Made by a program: the position numbers and the translations under genes | Notes under the pieces: generated by a model | Database searches by the model: none | Told to the model about the DNA's origin: nothing | What the model saw: only the letters and a program-made list of their open reading frames with translations | Part shown: piece after piece, positions 35,701 to 50,600 of the stretch | Layout of the letters: each line of letters opens with the position of its first letter | How positions within the stretch are numbered: position 1 is the stretch's first letter | Assembly (NCBI GenBank): GCA_026413225.1 | Contig: CM048555.1 | Span: 82,095,785-82,159,784, forward strand | DNA: 64,000 nucleotides | Direction: 5' to 3' | From: Otis tarda | Lineage: Eukaryota > Chordata > Aves > Otidiformes > Otididae

Positions 35701-38700
35701 GGCGACCAGGGTCTGCGCAGGACTTGACAAAGCAAAAACCAGCTCAGCAAAGGGCAGACAGCTTACCCGTCCCGTTCAGAGCTGCTCCAAGAACACAGAG
35801 TTACGACACTCAACAACGACTCGCTTCAAAAACACCTTCCCACCATTTCTTCCAAGCAGCGTTCTCAAACCAGTTACACACTGGCATTGCACGGGCTGCA
35901 CCTAAAAGCAACCGGTGGCCCGCCATCTCGCTTGTCTGTCGGCCAAACCAGCGGAGCGGTTTACAGAAAAGGGAAGGGGAACGTAACCTCCTTGTCCCAG
36001 GCGGAACACCGGAGAGGAGCACGGAGTTAGCTACCGAGCGGGCACGCTGCCCGGCCTTCCTGCCCTCCTCACCTTATTGCTGCCGTTGTCTTTCTTCACG
36101 CTGGACGATCTACTCTCCCCCTCTTGAGCCTGTTTTGAACTAGCCCTAGCTTCCACTCGCCCGTCTGCCTCTTGCTGCGCCGGGTTCCTCCCATCGCCAC
36201 CCTTGCCATCAGCAGCAGAACTTCTGCTCGCTTCACACCTGCCGCTGCCGTCTCCCAGGCCGGGTCGGCCGCCGCCGGGCCGTGGATGATCCTCTTCTTT
36301 TGGTGAGATTTTCTTCTCCACCGCTGCTTGGCCTTGGGTCTCGGGCTTCGGGGGAGCCTTCTGCTCCGCTCCTTTACACGGGGCAGGCTCATTTCTCCGT
36401 ACCGGAACCCTTGACTTGGATATATCCGGAAGAGACACCACGGCCTTCAACATCATCTTACCGGCAAAGGCAGATTCCTTGACAGGTAGAGAGGAGTTCA
36501 CCGTAACTGCTTTGCAGGTGTCGCCAGTTTTTGCTGGCCCTGTTGCTTTAATTTGATGGGCTTTGATGAGACTCCCCTTGTTCTCACTGACAGCACTGGC
36601 AGCGTTTTCCCCAGCAGCCCCAACCTTGGGCACGTGTTTTTCGACGTTCTTCTCCGCCTCTGCCCCAGCCTTGGCCACGGCCTTTTCGGGGCTCTCCTCC
36701 GCAGCTCTTCCAGCTTTGAGCACAGGCTCTTCTGGTTTTTTCTCCGGGTCTGCTCCAGCCACATCCAGTTTCTTCTTCACGGCCGCCGCAGTTTTAAGTA
36801 CAGGTTTCTTCTCTGCCGCGGGAGGCACAGACGCTTCACGTTCAGCTTTCACAGCAGCAGGAACAGTGCTGTTTTCAGAGGCATTCACCTGGCTGATTGG
36901 CTGGGTGACGACAGGTGACACCAGCTCCGCTGGAGCTGCACCGGAATCAGGGGCCACAGCTTCAGGGCCAGCCGCCGTCGACTCCGCTGCTGCCGGCCTC
37001 TCAGCGCAACCTGACGGCACGCCCTCGGCCTCGCCCACAGCGGACAATTCTTCCGGGCGTTCAACGGCCGGAGCGGACAACTCCTCACCTTTCTCTTGGA
37101 TGTCCTTCTCTGGCGCAGACGCAGCAGCAGGCTCACACAGCTCTGGGTCAGCGTTAGCTTTAACCGCCTCTTCTTTCTCCACGCTGGAAGGCGGCGGCGC
37201 CTCTTCCGACTTCACTTCGGAGGAGCCGGTATCAGCGGATTTGACAGATGCCACTGTAGCTTCAACTCCAGCGCCCACCGTCTGGGCGGCCGTTGCTGCG
37301 GGGCTCGGAGCAGGCTCCCGTCCTGCTCCCTCCAGACGGGACTTGGAGGGCTCTGTCTGTGCTGCCGAGATCTCGTCTTTGACGGGAGAGACGGAAACGG
37401 GTCCCTTCTTCGCCACACTAGGCTCTACCGGAGGATTAGCAGCTGCTGTTTGCACCACTCCTGATCCCTCCGGATATTTTTTCAAGCCAGAGCTAAATAT
37501 ATTTAAAAAAAACAGAAGAAATCAAACTATGTTGAGAATTCTACAGTTAGCAGTAACCTCTTGACGCCCGGGGGGGTGATTTCCTGACGCGTTAGTGCCC
37601 AGCATTTGGAAATCTGGCCTGTCGGTGCTAAAACGGTTACAAACATTGAGGCGAACGGCCGATTAGTCTTACGCTTCCGTTTAATCCACCTCAGCACCAC
37701 CAGCCCCGTACGCCTCGAACCACACCACCTGCAGTCAGACCTCTTAAGGTACGCTCGCTACGGCTGTGCCCCGCGACCGCAGCGCCGGCCGGGAGCTCCC
37801 AGCTTCACAGCCCCTGATGCACAGCAGACTGTGGAAGCGTACAGACAGGGAAAACAAAGCTCCCGTCTCCCTGCACAAAGGAATTACTGTGGTTTATGTC
37901 TGAATGCAGCAGACTCCGCGGTCACCAGCCCAGAGAGCTCTTCCAGCAGCTGGGAGTCTGAAGCTAGGTCATTTTTTTTTGGTTCAGGTCTAGGGGGAGG
38001 AAGGAAGGGGTGGCTTTGTTCTTAAACCACATTGACCTGGCGCAAGAGCTGGGAACACAGTACAGGCACAGCCAGGCTCTGTTTTCACCGCATAATCCCA
38101 CTGTCAGCTCCCGGGATCATCAAGCCCGAGATGGCAACGCAGAGGATAGCGCCTTTCAGAGAACCAGAGTTACAGTACGCGCGTCATTCTTCTCTGAAAG
38201 AAAGAATCCTCTGCAGATGATCTTGGGAGACACTGAGGTTAGAGATGGCTGCGCCTCTTTTCCCACGGAGCCTGAGAAAACCAGCATCCCAACACCTCGT
38301 GCATCTCTAGACGGAAAGGTGTCGGGATACCGACGCTGACAGACTCGCCAAGCGTCAAAACAAACACAAAAGCGGCAAAAAAACCAGAATTAACCAGTGG
38401 TTATGCAGCATGGAGCAGCCTCAGGTTCTCTGTGTATGAATAAGGGGTGCACATTTGGGTGAACTCTCATGGAAATAAAAAAAAGAGCAGAGGAGCTTGC
38501 CATTTCGGTAATGCTCCTGGCGCGATGCGAGCAAGAAAATGGTCAAAGGGAACTCAGCGCGGAAGGAAATGCTGTGTCCTGAAGCGGCCAGATGCAAGGG
38601 TTAATGAGACAAGGACACAACACACGGAGACAACAGACAGATGAAAGCAGGCGAAGGGGTAACACCTGCACTACGCAAGCACAAGGAGAACGCCAATCTG

Positions 38701-41700
38701 AAAGGTTTCCTCCGGACCCGAGGGCACCATCCTCTCCTGCTACGAAACGCGAGGGGAGAGAGAGGAAAGGATGTGAATCCTGCTTCAAAACCTCTTTGTC
38801 ACGGGTGCATAGAAAGTTTAATTAAACACAAGCTCCAACACCTTGCCAAACCGCACCCCACCGCCTCTGTTCAGACATTTTTGCGGGGAATGGAAAAAAG
38901 TCAGTGGACACTGGAACCACACACTAACTACAAAGCTTACAGCGAGCAGCACACGTGTATTATCCTCTACACAACTCAAGTGAGGAATCAGTCTCCGAAT
39001 CCTCAGCATTTTACGTCTCCCTTCGCGCCAACACCTACTCTGTGCCTTCCACAAAACGCTGGCGGTCTCCAAAACACACCGATGGACTCAAACCGGACCG
39101 TGGAGCAGGGGAAGGAGAGCTCTGCACAGGCAGCAACACGCAGAGATGAAGATGAGCGAGCCTGATGAGGCAGCGAGGCGCTTGAGGTAACGCCGAAAAG
39201 ACTTGTTAGGCACTGGGAAAAAATAGCATGGAGACCTGCGAGACAGATTTCCTGCACACAAGTTAGCACGAAGGGTGAAACCAGCACTGCCTGGGGCCCA
39301 GCACCGCGGTCCCTGCGCTGGCTGCCACACGCAGCCGTCGCTGCCCGAGCGCGCGGGGGAAAGGCTTGGGTTCACTCCGCACAGAGGCTGCGTCACGCCG
39401 CAGGCACAACCGCTTCCCACACAGCTCAGGGCTAAAGGAGCACCGGGATGGTCAAGAAAAGTTTCAGCTATTTTAGGGGAGGAAAACAAATCCCCACAAA
39501 ACACATCAGCATCCTCAAAAGGAGCAGAGCCGCCCACGTAGGCACGTCGGTCACCTCAGCCGCAGGGTCAGACGAACTCCCCGCTCGGGCTGGACAACAG
39601 CCGAGCTCCCAGAAGCACAGAAAAAGTGTTTCAAGATCACCTCACCGCCCTGGGCAACCGAGGGCAGTCCCTTCTGCTCCCGCGTTCTGCTGCTCCTCCC
39701 CTCCCCAGACACACCTGACAAGGCTTTCCCATAGGTAACAACAGTGAAGATCTTTTTCTGCTTCTTGTAAAACACAGCTCGGAAGAACAACTGGTCAGAA
39801 AAGCTCCCAAGGGGAGCACAGTGGCCTCGGAGGAGGAGAAGGTGCATGGTGCTACCCGCAGGACAAAGTGCCAGCCTCCCCACCTCTGACCAGCCGCAGC
39901 AGGGTGCTGGGCGGTAGCGGGATTCACGTGAGAGCCGTTTGTTTTGATTAATTACCACCCTGAGCTGAATCCTGTCAGTCTGGAATCAAAGAGGGTACCT
40001 GCAGGTCTGCCTACCTGAGAGTCAGTCTAGAAACCGGGTGCTTCCAAAGTTGGCTGGGGCCTGAGCAGAAGTTTCATTAAACTAGGAGTGCCTAGCTGTA
40101 TGTTTGAAATAAATACAGTTTGGAAATACATAACAGCCCATGGCAGCATAAAGGCATTACTTGGAATTGAAGTTTAGGACCATTATTACAGAGTTTGCTT
40201 TTTTTTAATGATAAAACTTATCCAGAAATATGGATTTGAATCACAGAAGGTGTTTTAAGTCATATTTGTTAACAAGAGCTCTTATAATGATCTATCAATT
40301 TATTAAAAAAGCATAACCCAGGCTCTAAAACCAACAAAGAGTTACTCCACAATTAAAGTTTTACTACAAGCAATGACCACAAACCAATTTTAAACAGAAC
40401 ACACCAAAACCACCATCTCCTATTTCCAGTTCTGGTGCTAATACAGCACCTAAACATTTTTTAAATCGATTCAGGGACCTGCATCGCAGCACGGAGTTAA
40501 CGTTAGTAAGTTAAAGAAGGAAGTTTCGGTTTATTTTTAGCATTTGCAAACAGAAACAATAGAGCCAGGTGCTCTGGCAGAGGAAAGCGCTGTAGGACAG
40601 AACAAAGCAATCACCTCCTGGTTAATTACAACAAAAAAAGTCTTACCAACAAGTATTTCCACATGCTTTCCAGGACCTGGGCTAAAATCCTGGCCACGGT
40701 TAGTAAAACAACAACAACGCAACGAACCACACCGAACACGGACTTCACCCCGTTTGTAGTTCCTTGAAAGCCCCACATTTCAAAGAAACTGGAAACATTG
40801 CAGCTGGACAGCGGCACACCGCGCGTCCCGCACAGGCGGAGCGCACCGAAGCCGGTAACGGCTGGGGGATCTCACAGCGCGGCTTTTCACCAGGCTTCAT
40901 GAGAGACGGCTCAGCAATCTGCTCAACCTTGGACATGCATCCCACAGACAACGCAAGGCATGTAAAACAAACCCCAAACGCTCCAAGGGCGTACCTTGCT
41001 TTGCTGGGTTCCTCCTTCTTCACTTCTTTTTTCACACCGTCAGCCTGCAAGGCAAAGCGCAGCGTTCAGTATTTACGGCCTTCAGAGGCGTCAGCACAGA
41101 ATTTGCATCGCCCAGCTAATTAATACCACCACAACCCCAAATTTAGGCACCAGAGAGATCAAGCGACAAGGAGCTGTTCTGAAACTGCTCCCCACAGAAT
41201 GCGCATTTCAGAAAATGACAAATAAAAGCGCACAGCAGTGTAAGGGATTTTACTGCAAGTTTGCTAGACACAAGACGCAGCACACCACCAACAGTTCTGT
41301 TCCTCTCGTGCTCAAAGCTGTGCTGATTTTTGAGCAGGATTAGCTTTTGGTCTGCGACACATTCGGGAAAGAGGGATGTAAAGCGCATCTTTACCCAGCC
41401 AGCACCTTCTTCCCTGCACTGGCGAGGACGCTAACGGCTGCAGAGGTCGGGGGAATGTAGTCAGCCTGACAGGTAAATATTCTACAAAACCCAGCGTCAC
41501 ACCTTCTCCAAAGGCAAATTACACTCCACGCCAAGACATTATCTACAGAAAACTGGCCAGATTCTGTTCCTTAAAACCTGCTAACACAGCATTCATTTCC
41601 TGTAGGATGACTACACCTTTCTGCGTGCTGGTATGTAGAATAAATGTGAAATTAAATAATGTCATCTGAAAAAAAAGACCCTAACCACAAACCACCCAAG

Positions 41701-44700
41701 CTCTGCAGCCACCGCGGTTCGTAGCACAGGTCCAAGCAATCAAACAAAACTTTAAAAACTCAGGGTTGAAATCTCACTCTCGTTTCTGAAAGTATCCTAC
41801 AAACTCATTTGAAGACTATCGCTATTAGAAAGAACATCAGGTAAGTTCAGTGCACGCAGAATTCACTTTAATCTTTTATTTATGCACATAATTCCAAAGC
41901 CTTCAGTTTTCCCTTTCTAAAAACATTTCATCCAGAGGTTAAGGGCCAAAAGTCATTTGAACATATTATAATTTTGGTTTTCCTTCAGACTAGCTTCTGG
42001 TTACGGCAAACAGAGCTAGAAGTTTATGTTCCTGCAGCACCTAGGAAGGAGGAGACGGACAAGAGGTAACGCACTCAAAATGCAGGGAAGAACAACAGAT
42101 GGAAAACACTCGGTTTTCCCTCTTGTCAGTACGACAGGCTTTTACCTCTCCACCTCAGATATACACAAAATTAAAGCTAGGGAGCGTTTCTCCAAAGGGA
42201 AAAACGCCTGGAACATCTAACCCAGGCTCCTGCACCTAGCAGAAGAGAAAAGAGCGCCCTGCGTACCCCTCCCTGCTGAAGTAACAGACTGATGCCCTGG
42301 TTACCATTAGGCACCCGAAGTTAAACTTGCTCCTGTGCTGAATAAAAGTGAAAGGAAAAAACTGAGCTGCCCTGCTCCTGCAGGCACATCCTCTTGTTTG
42401 AGCGGTATCCCAAAGCTGTGCCACTGGAAAGGAACAGCAACACACAGGGGATGAGGGCTCCAAGAACGGAATTCACATGGATAATCACTTAAACCAAACA
42501 AAAACCCTGCACACGTTTTGGTTTCAATCCCAAAGCCACATCTGGATTTACGTTCTCCCTTTGGAAGCTGGAAGGCTATTAGCATGTGGCTAACGTCTGC
42601 GTTTCTTGCTCGCAGCTCTTATCTACCCCAACAACACGCACTAAGCTCCCTCCCCGCTGGTGCCCAGCTGCTGCAGTCTGCTGCTCCTTCAGCAAATCAC
42701 CAGGAGTCAACTGGGAGCTGCTCAACCCTGCAAGCGACTTCACTCTTAAGAGAGAAGACGGGAGCAGCCCACAAAAATGACGTGTTATTGAAAAGAAAGC
42801 CGTGGTACCTCAGCAGAGTCCCCAGTGGGTGACAAGGAGCAGGTCAGCGTATGCTCCCCCATGTTATAGGGATACTGCTTCAGGAAGCTGAACATGGACT
42901 TGGCTGACTTGGCACTGTCCAGCTGCAGAATCGCCTGAAAGGAGAAAATGCGCAAGCTTCAAATAACCGTTACTTCATCTCAGCTCTGTACTGCAGAACA
43001 AGTCCAAAAATTCAGTTGGTACAGCGCGGGATATCGAATACTCCCAAAGGGATTCACCACCTATTTGAAATGAGCTAAAAGCAGCACTTTTCCCAAAATC
43101 CTGTCCTGGACACGGAGAACAGCGGGCTGTCCTCTCTCTGAGAGACTGAAGAGAGAAATCTCTCCATCTGGAACCAGCTTCAGACCTGAATAAGGAACTC
43201 CATCACCAAACAGCGGAGCCGGGAGCCTCCCTGCCCACGTGTCCAGCGCTCCGGCTCCGGGACACGCTCGGCTTCGTCCTGCGGTAACTCAGGAGTGACC
43301 TCCCGTGAGGGCGAGGGGAGGGCCCACGGAAAAACCGCAGGATTCCGTCTATCGGGGGAACAACAGAAAGTGCTACACACAGCGCTTTACCGGCTGTACT
43401 GGAGCAGAAATCTCTCAGTCCTTTACCTTTTGGCTATCCAGTACAGTAGCACAAGAGTTTTCTCAGTCACCTTTTAAGATTTTCCAGCTGTTCAAGTTGT
43501 CTTCTAAAGGTGATAATTCCTCTTTGTTCCTTCATTTGTTTTTTTTTAATTTAAACCAAGCCTTAAACAAGCCTCTCCCCCTTTTTTCTTCTTCATTAAA
43601 TACAAAACACAACCCCTCTGCCCTTCCAGGATTTTCACTGCATCTCTGGCCGCTGCAGACAGAGGAGAGCAAGCAGCTCCACCGAATGCGGTCACGCAGC
43701 GCCGAATCCGTGGAATGAGAGCATCTCATGTCCAACTCAACAGAACCAGTCGATGGTCTAGAAATTCACCCTACGCGTTTGACTGGCTGCAGAGCTGTCT
43801 CTACTGCATTTTAAAAAAAATGTGTCAAAAAAAAAAAAAAAAATCTTTTTCTTAAAAGCATCTTTACCTGTTTTATGGTTTACTAGCAGTCAGACGCTTC
43901 AGTTTGTAATAATGGGAGCACAATTCCATTTTAATCGTTGAAATATACACACGCAGTGAATTAAATCCAGTCCGTAAAATAAAAATCCAATGTTGAGTGC
44001 AAAACCAGTAACAGTAAAAATTAAAAGGTCAAAATGAAAAAAAGAAAGCAAATCCAGTCACTACATTTTGGAGTGTCCCATAACAAACAGTAATTCCAGC
44101 AACACTGACATTTTCATTTCTTGTAACAAACAAAATTTTTTCCCCAAGTTTCCTACAAAACGGGAACTCATTCGCTCCCCACTTACACTTCTAACGGCAA
44201 AGTGTAATAAATCTTCCAGTCATCTGGGAAGCCTTACTTTCAGAGCCTACCACCCAAAACCTTGGTTGGCTGGTTTTCTTCCTTTCCAGCTGCCCCCAAC
44301 AAATAAGACAAACTATTTTCTAGTTCAGGATGAGTGGAAAAGACTCAAACTCTGATCTCTCATTAGCAGAATGCTCTTGGTAATGAAAGATGAGAAATCT
44401 ACTTTTAATTCCCCCCCCGCCCCAACATGGTGCTTTGCAGCACAGAACAAAACTACTAACCTTGTTTTTGTTCTTCAGCACAACGTAGTTATCTACTTTT
44501 CCAAACCGAAGTCCCACACAAACCGCTTCGAGCTCTCTGTATCCGTCATCCGGCAAGTTCCCAAGGTGCACAAAGCGGTGATGTATGTTTTCAGTATTTA
44601 CCTAAAGAAAAGTGGTGACAAACATGGCTTAGCTTTGCCACAGACATCAGCAGCAACTACTGAACCGGGTTAGAAAAGCCTCAGGAAAACCTCTGCATCA

Positions 44701-47650
44701 CTCAGATCTGACCCGAAAGAGCACCCGCACACATCCAGTGTTCACGTTGTCAGACTCACACCACGTTTCCCATTTTCTGTGCAGTACATCAAAAGAACCT
44801 GCTACACTTCCCAGGAAAGAGTAACAAACTTGAAAGGATCCAGTTGAGTGTTTTATTTGAAAGGAACACTGCAAAATACAGCTGAAGACTCTAGATAGAG
44901 TCTTTATAATCTCTAGAGTGAGATTATAAATCGGTCAAGGCACAGACACCTACCCAAATACTCCAATTCTGGATTTTAGGTTGGAGTTTGGTTTACTTGA
45001 TCGGTTTGTAATCACATACAGACTCCTGGTCAAATATCAGCCACTGTGTTTTTCAGTTTTCAAACAGAATTATCACCACCAGCAGAGGGACAAGCTGTCA
45101 AGGAGACCACTAAGTCCTTCCTGGTCAGAAGAGATTGCTGTGTTTAGAAACACAACACTCGTTCCCAGCAAGGGAGAGATTTCTCCCTCCCCTCTCCAGG
45201 TCTGTTTTTTCTGCCAGTGCCCATCACTGCACCAGGAGCAGAAGAGAAGCATTTCCCCACGAGCACACCAGAAGCGTAAGCAGGATACGGCAGCACGGTG
45301 CTGACAGGAAGCACTCAGACGCTTCTGCTGGGGCCAAACAACACTCGGGAGGAGAAAGCAGAAATCCCCCAGACACGTTTGCCATGGAAAATTCAAGCCT
45401 TGGGGGGTTCCTTGAAACGTGATTCACTGCTGGCATGGCTCTCTACAACGTGCCTTTCTAGAGCCGCTCCTGCGAGGTTCCTGTGCCAACTGCTTAACCC
45501 CAGAGCCGCAGCCAGACCTGGCGGCTCACCCTCTGACAAGAACATCCTGGAAGCGTGTTTCACAGAAGCAAGACCTAAAAGCTGCGATTTCATTAACCTC
45601 TGCCTACCTGCCCCGCATAAAAACCCTTTGGACGTCAACTGCCAGCTTGCACCGCGTGCAGTGAAGGGACAGGAGGGACAGCAAGGGAGGCACGCTACGC
45701 TGAACAAAGCACAGAGGGCGTTTTGAGAGAGAAACCAAACTATCTGCCCACAAAACACACTGGGAAAATGGGTGGCATCGTACACAGGCAAACATCGCGT
45801 ATCCTCCGAGCTACAGCGGCCAGCAGCTTGCTGTCAGAACATGAAAAAAGGTAACAGAAGGAGGGGGTCCCAAAGGGCTCCTAGTAAACATGTCATCCCC
45901 TGCACTTCATGCACCACGGAGCTGAAGACTGAACATTTACTCACTCGCCCATGAACATACATAGAAGCGCTTAATTCAAGAGAAAGCTTAGATAACAGTT
46001 CCATTAGCTAACATTTCAGTACGAACGAGACCAATTCCAACTTAAAGAAACGCCCTTTGATGGTATGTGGAGGAAGTCAAATTGCTAGCAACTTACCTTT
46101 GGGTCAGATTCTTTGATTATACCAGTAAATATTGCTTCCTTTGGAAAAAAAAAAAAAAATAAGGCATTATTATAAGCATTGAACTGTAAAATATAGCTTC
46201 ACTAGCAGCAGCTAACTGGCAGTCACTGACTGACTCACAGCTGCTTTTTTTTTTGCTTTATTAATAAAATCAACAGCACCATTCTGCTGTTCTCGAATCA
46301 GAAGACCAGGACCCAAGAAGACACTGAACCGAACCGGTCCTCAACACGACACACCATGAGAACATATAGAACTGGCAGTGTATAAAGTCAGCCTAAATAC
46401 AAAATCCTGCTCTGCACTGAAGTTTTATCATGTATCCCAGAATTTCAACAGATCCGGTTACTCACTTCGTCTTTCACAGAGTCGTACTGAGGCTCCATGC
46501 TGATGCAGAGCTGATTTCCGTCCAGTGACATTGGGAAGCAGGTGTAGAATTTAACCATAGAGTCCGCAGCTTTTCTATTTATTTCAATGTATGCCTTTTA
46601 AAATACAGAAGACATTTTTTAAAAAAAAAAATCCTAATTTACCAAAAGCCTCTCACATCAACACTTGCCGTACTACGCTATCACATTTGTTCAAACCCTA
46701 TCTGCTGCTTCCCCCGGCAGAGGCACTACCGAATTCCCGCACACCTTCTTATGCGATGACACAACCAGCACGTCGTTCAGCCCTCCGAAGGGCTTTGCCA
46801 GGTTGGACACCTCCTCAGCAGAGTACCCCTTCTCAGGCAGGTTCGAAATAAGAACCACACACACATCATCAAGCTCCTGTAAACAAACGGAAGCAAACAT
46901 TACTGACGTTTCTTCAGCTCCAAAGCAAAACTGCTGCGTTACCGAAGAGAGATTTTTTTTTTACTGTGTAAAACCAACATTAAACCAAATGAAGCGCTTG
47001 CTGAAAAGCGTGTTATAATACCGGTAATTAGCCCCAAACCAAAGATCATTTAAACCTTTTCAGGATTTAGCAGCAAAGCATATTAAACAATTTGTTAAAC
47101 CCTTTTCTCTAATGATATCTAATTACTGCTTAATTGCAGATGCCTCTACACCTAAGCTAATTCTGCACAAACCTTAGGTTGTCTCATGCTACCCCATAAA
47201 AACTCAGACCAAACCAAAGCCCCCGTAACTGTGTCACTATTCCGTATCCACAACGTGCCCACACGCCAAATACCGCGGGACTGCGCGCGCAAATACTGCG
47301 CCTAAAAACCCCACAGCAGGGCAGCAGAGACGATGGGGGTGCAAAGGGGTTTTGGTGTGAGTAACAGACTCCGAGGGAACACTAAAAAGCCAAGCAGTGA
47401 AACGGTAGATGTGAAATGGTGGGTGCCTACCAAATGGCCAACAGCAAGGAGAAAATAAACCAGTCACTCTCTCTCACTAGCGCTCAACAGGCAGGGGGTG
47501 GCAGGGGGAGGTTTTCCAGCACGCCGACACCTGGAAGTGGCACCAAGGCTGTACTTACAGCGTCCACCGGTTCGGGCACCTTCAGACTGACCTTGCCAGC
47601 TGGTTCTGTTGGCTCTTCACTCTTCGCAGTCACTATCACAGCTTCTAAAA

Positions 47651-47681
<31 letters not shown>

Positions 47682-50600
47682 GAGTGCGGAAGTAGTTTAG
47701 TGGCTCAGCAGATTTCTTTAAACATTGCAGAGCTTTAAGAACTTGCATTACATTTTATCATCACTGCTATTCTGAAAAAATGAAATATTCCTTCATTTAA
47801 CTTACAGTGACAAATGACACTGGTGAGACATAACACTGGATGCGTCATGTAAATGCTTCCAGAAAAAACAGTTTTAAGTAGGGCTAAAAAATTAATTTAA
47901 CCCCCTTGATTAGCACACACACTTTCCTGACATTGAGACCCCATCAGCTGAATCATCACAACCACAGGACTTCAATGTGGGGACTCCGGATGTGCCCAGC
48001 ACGCACCCACCCAATCTTTTCCCTTCTTTTTCCAGGGACAAGTCCACAGTGCTATGCAAGAGGCTCAGAAGAATCCAGACAGCAGGAAAACAGCCATCAC
48101 AAGGATAGGCCAACGCGGTAAAGGAGAATCACCTCTCCTGGGAAACGTTTACACCTGCCTCTAACAGGCTGAGCAACTGCGACCTTGCCGCATCTCCACT
48201 ACCACACGCACGGTAACCCGGAGTTAACGTCCGCTCACGCTAGGTTTAAAACAAAGTCTGTTATTAAGCAGTTACAAAATACGGGGTAAGAGCATCTACT
48301 GGGCCAGCTCTAGCAGGCAACGTAAAGCAATGAGACGAAAACAATTAGTGTGGGGCTGTAAACAGAAATCCAGAAAGCCTGAACGCTTCGCTCCAATGAG
48401 CTGTAAATAAAAGCCCCCGCGCTGCACTGAAAAGGTCGAGGCACAAATATTGCATCTGCTGAGAGATGTAAATCTTGGGGGGTTTTAGCCACTCCAGTCA
48501 TCACGATGAACTGTTGTTCTACGTTTCAGTCAGTGAAGCTATTCTAATAGATTTTCTTTCCTGACATCCTGGGTCATTTTAACGTCCTGGCCCCAAAAGC
48601 TTTCCCATTCAGTTCGCAATGGCAGAGAAGGTTTAGGACAGGAGAGAGAAAAACCCTGTCAGTTTGCAGTTTACCATCAACTGAAGCTTCATCGAACTCG
48701 TGCAAGTCCAGTGCTGCCACCTGAGGCATCTGGTCAAGGTTCTCTAAAAAATAAATAAATTCAAGAAGAGATAGGATGTTAAAATTCACGTAACTTACAA
48801 AGCACAGTAACTTACAAATGGCATGATCGCACCGGAATTACCTAGCCCAGGGGCAGGAGCAGTCACCCCTTCGGCCTGAGCCTCCACTGCCTTCACAGGC
48901 TCCGTAACCCCATCCCCTTCCGTAACGGCCTCTGGCTCTGACAGCTTCGTTTCCCCACCTTCCACTTCAGCCTCTGTTGAGATCTGAGTGTCTTCGTCTG
49001 GAGATTTCGCTGGTAGGTGACAGCAGGAAAAAAAAAAAAAGCATTCTTCATTTCAATACATCAGACTAATTGATTTGCAAAAGAAGAATGAACTGCACTA
49101 TAAAGTGTGCGGCTGTGGTGCCGTGAGAGGGTCTGCTTCCTCAAACTCCTCTCCCTGCTTCCCTGCCACTCTACATCTGCAAACAGCACTGACGGTCGCT
49201 GCATTAACCACGCCACACGGCGCGAGGCTGCCTGCCCAGCCAACATCGGCAAGCCCAGCGAAGGCTGGGAAAAGCTGGGGCTCACCACCTTAAATGTCTG
49301 TTCTGGGAACGGTAAGGGGGGCACAGGGGGACAGAAAAGCACCTGCCTATGTTTTCCAAGCAAAGAGTAAAAGTTCTCATTTGTCTTACCTGCAGCACTT
49401 GACGTTTTCTTGATTTTACTGTCTCCTGTCACGGTTGATTTCTTAGTCCTTTCTTTTTTACCTACGTAAAATATCCAAAACCAAGCATGTCAGTACAAAT
49501 GCTTATTTTGTAAGTCTTACATTTGTGAACTGAGAGTATAAAATACATCAAAAAATAGTTTAATTTTCAAAAATTCAACTGATATGACACAAAACTCTAA
49601 AACCTAAGTTAATCCCAAGAAACTACTGACTGAAAGCCATGAAGTAGAGTACCTTATGTGAATTTGGTTAGGATTCTGGTGAGAAAACCTTGCTCCTGCA
49701 AAAAAGTCCACGTTCTCTTTCTCTTAAATGACTGTAAACCCTTCAGGGTTTCCATCTGAGACAGCTCTGAAACGCACTGTTACATGAATCCTAATTCCAT
49801 TACAGAAAGCGGATTCAGAAGTGACAGCTGACGAATGAATCAAGATCAATACATCTTTAAAAAGCACAACTTCCCATCAAAATCATGTCTGGTCCCTAAC
49901 TCTGCTCAGAAAAATCGCTCACGAAAGCCAGTGAAACAAGCCACAAAAAATGATACAGCTGTAATTTCCCATGTCTTAATAATACCAAACTTTCTTTAGT
50001 TTCATTAGCTTGTGATGTGTTTACTGCAGTTTGTCCTGTTTTCATTGAAATAAATGAAATAACTGCTGTCAGGATCAACAGAAGACCGGGGCAGAAACTT
50101 AAAAGCACTAGGAACGTACAAGGAACATAAGACACTGGGAACCACTAGCACTAACTGTGAAAGAGAATGTTAAATACGTTGTACGTTAGGTTTAAAGTCA
50201 GCTTGAAGAATTACATTTATTTTCTGGAGCCCAAAGTGCCACGCTTATCTTCAACAGATGGGGCGAACATTTCAAATTACAGGGTGTAAGCCCAGGCCAA
50301 GGAGGGGTTTCCTAATTGCTACTGAGGGCTGGGGTTTGTGGGTTTTTTAAAGAAAGAAGAATAGGGTCAGATGAAAAGGAAGACGCTGGAAAGTAAAAAC
50401 CTGACATTTTCTTGTTGCTTTCAGTCACTGTTAAAAAAGCACTCACACAAAAACAGACACAGGAAGGAAGAGGGCAGGCGACAACAGAGGGATCATCAGA
50501 TAAAAGGCAACCAAAACCTCACCTGCGATGGATTTCGCTGTCTTACTGGTGCTGTTCTGATCTTTTCTATTATGAGCAGGTTGGGGAAAAAAAAACAATA

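Noticed and set aside
36563..37564. Long plus-strand open frame (333 codons)
   Set aside because: It is the antisense shadow of the Ala/Glu-rich ZNF638 exon and has no recognisable similarity.
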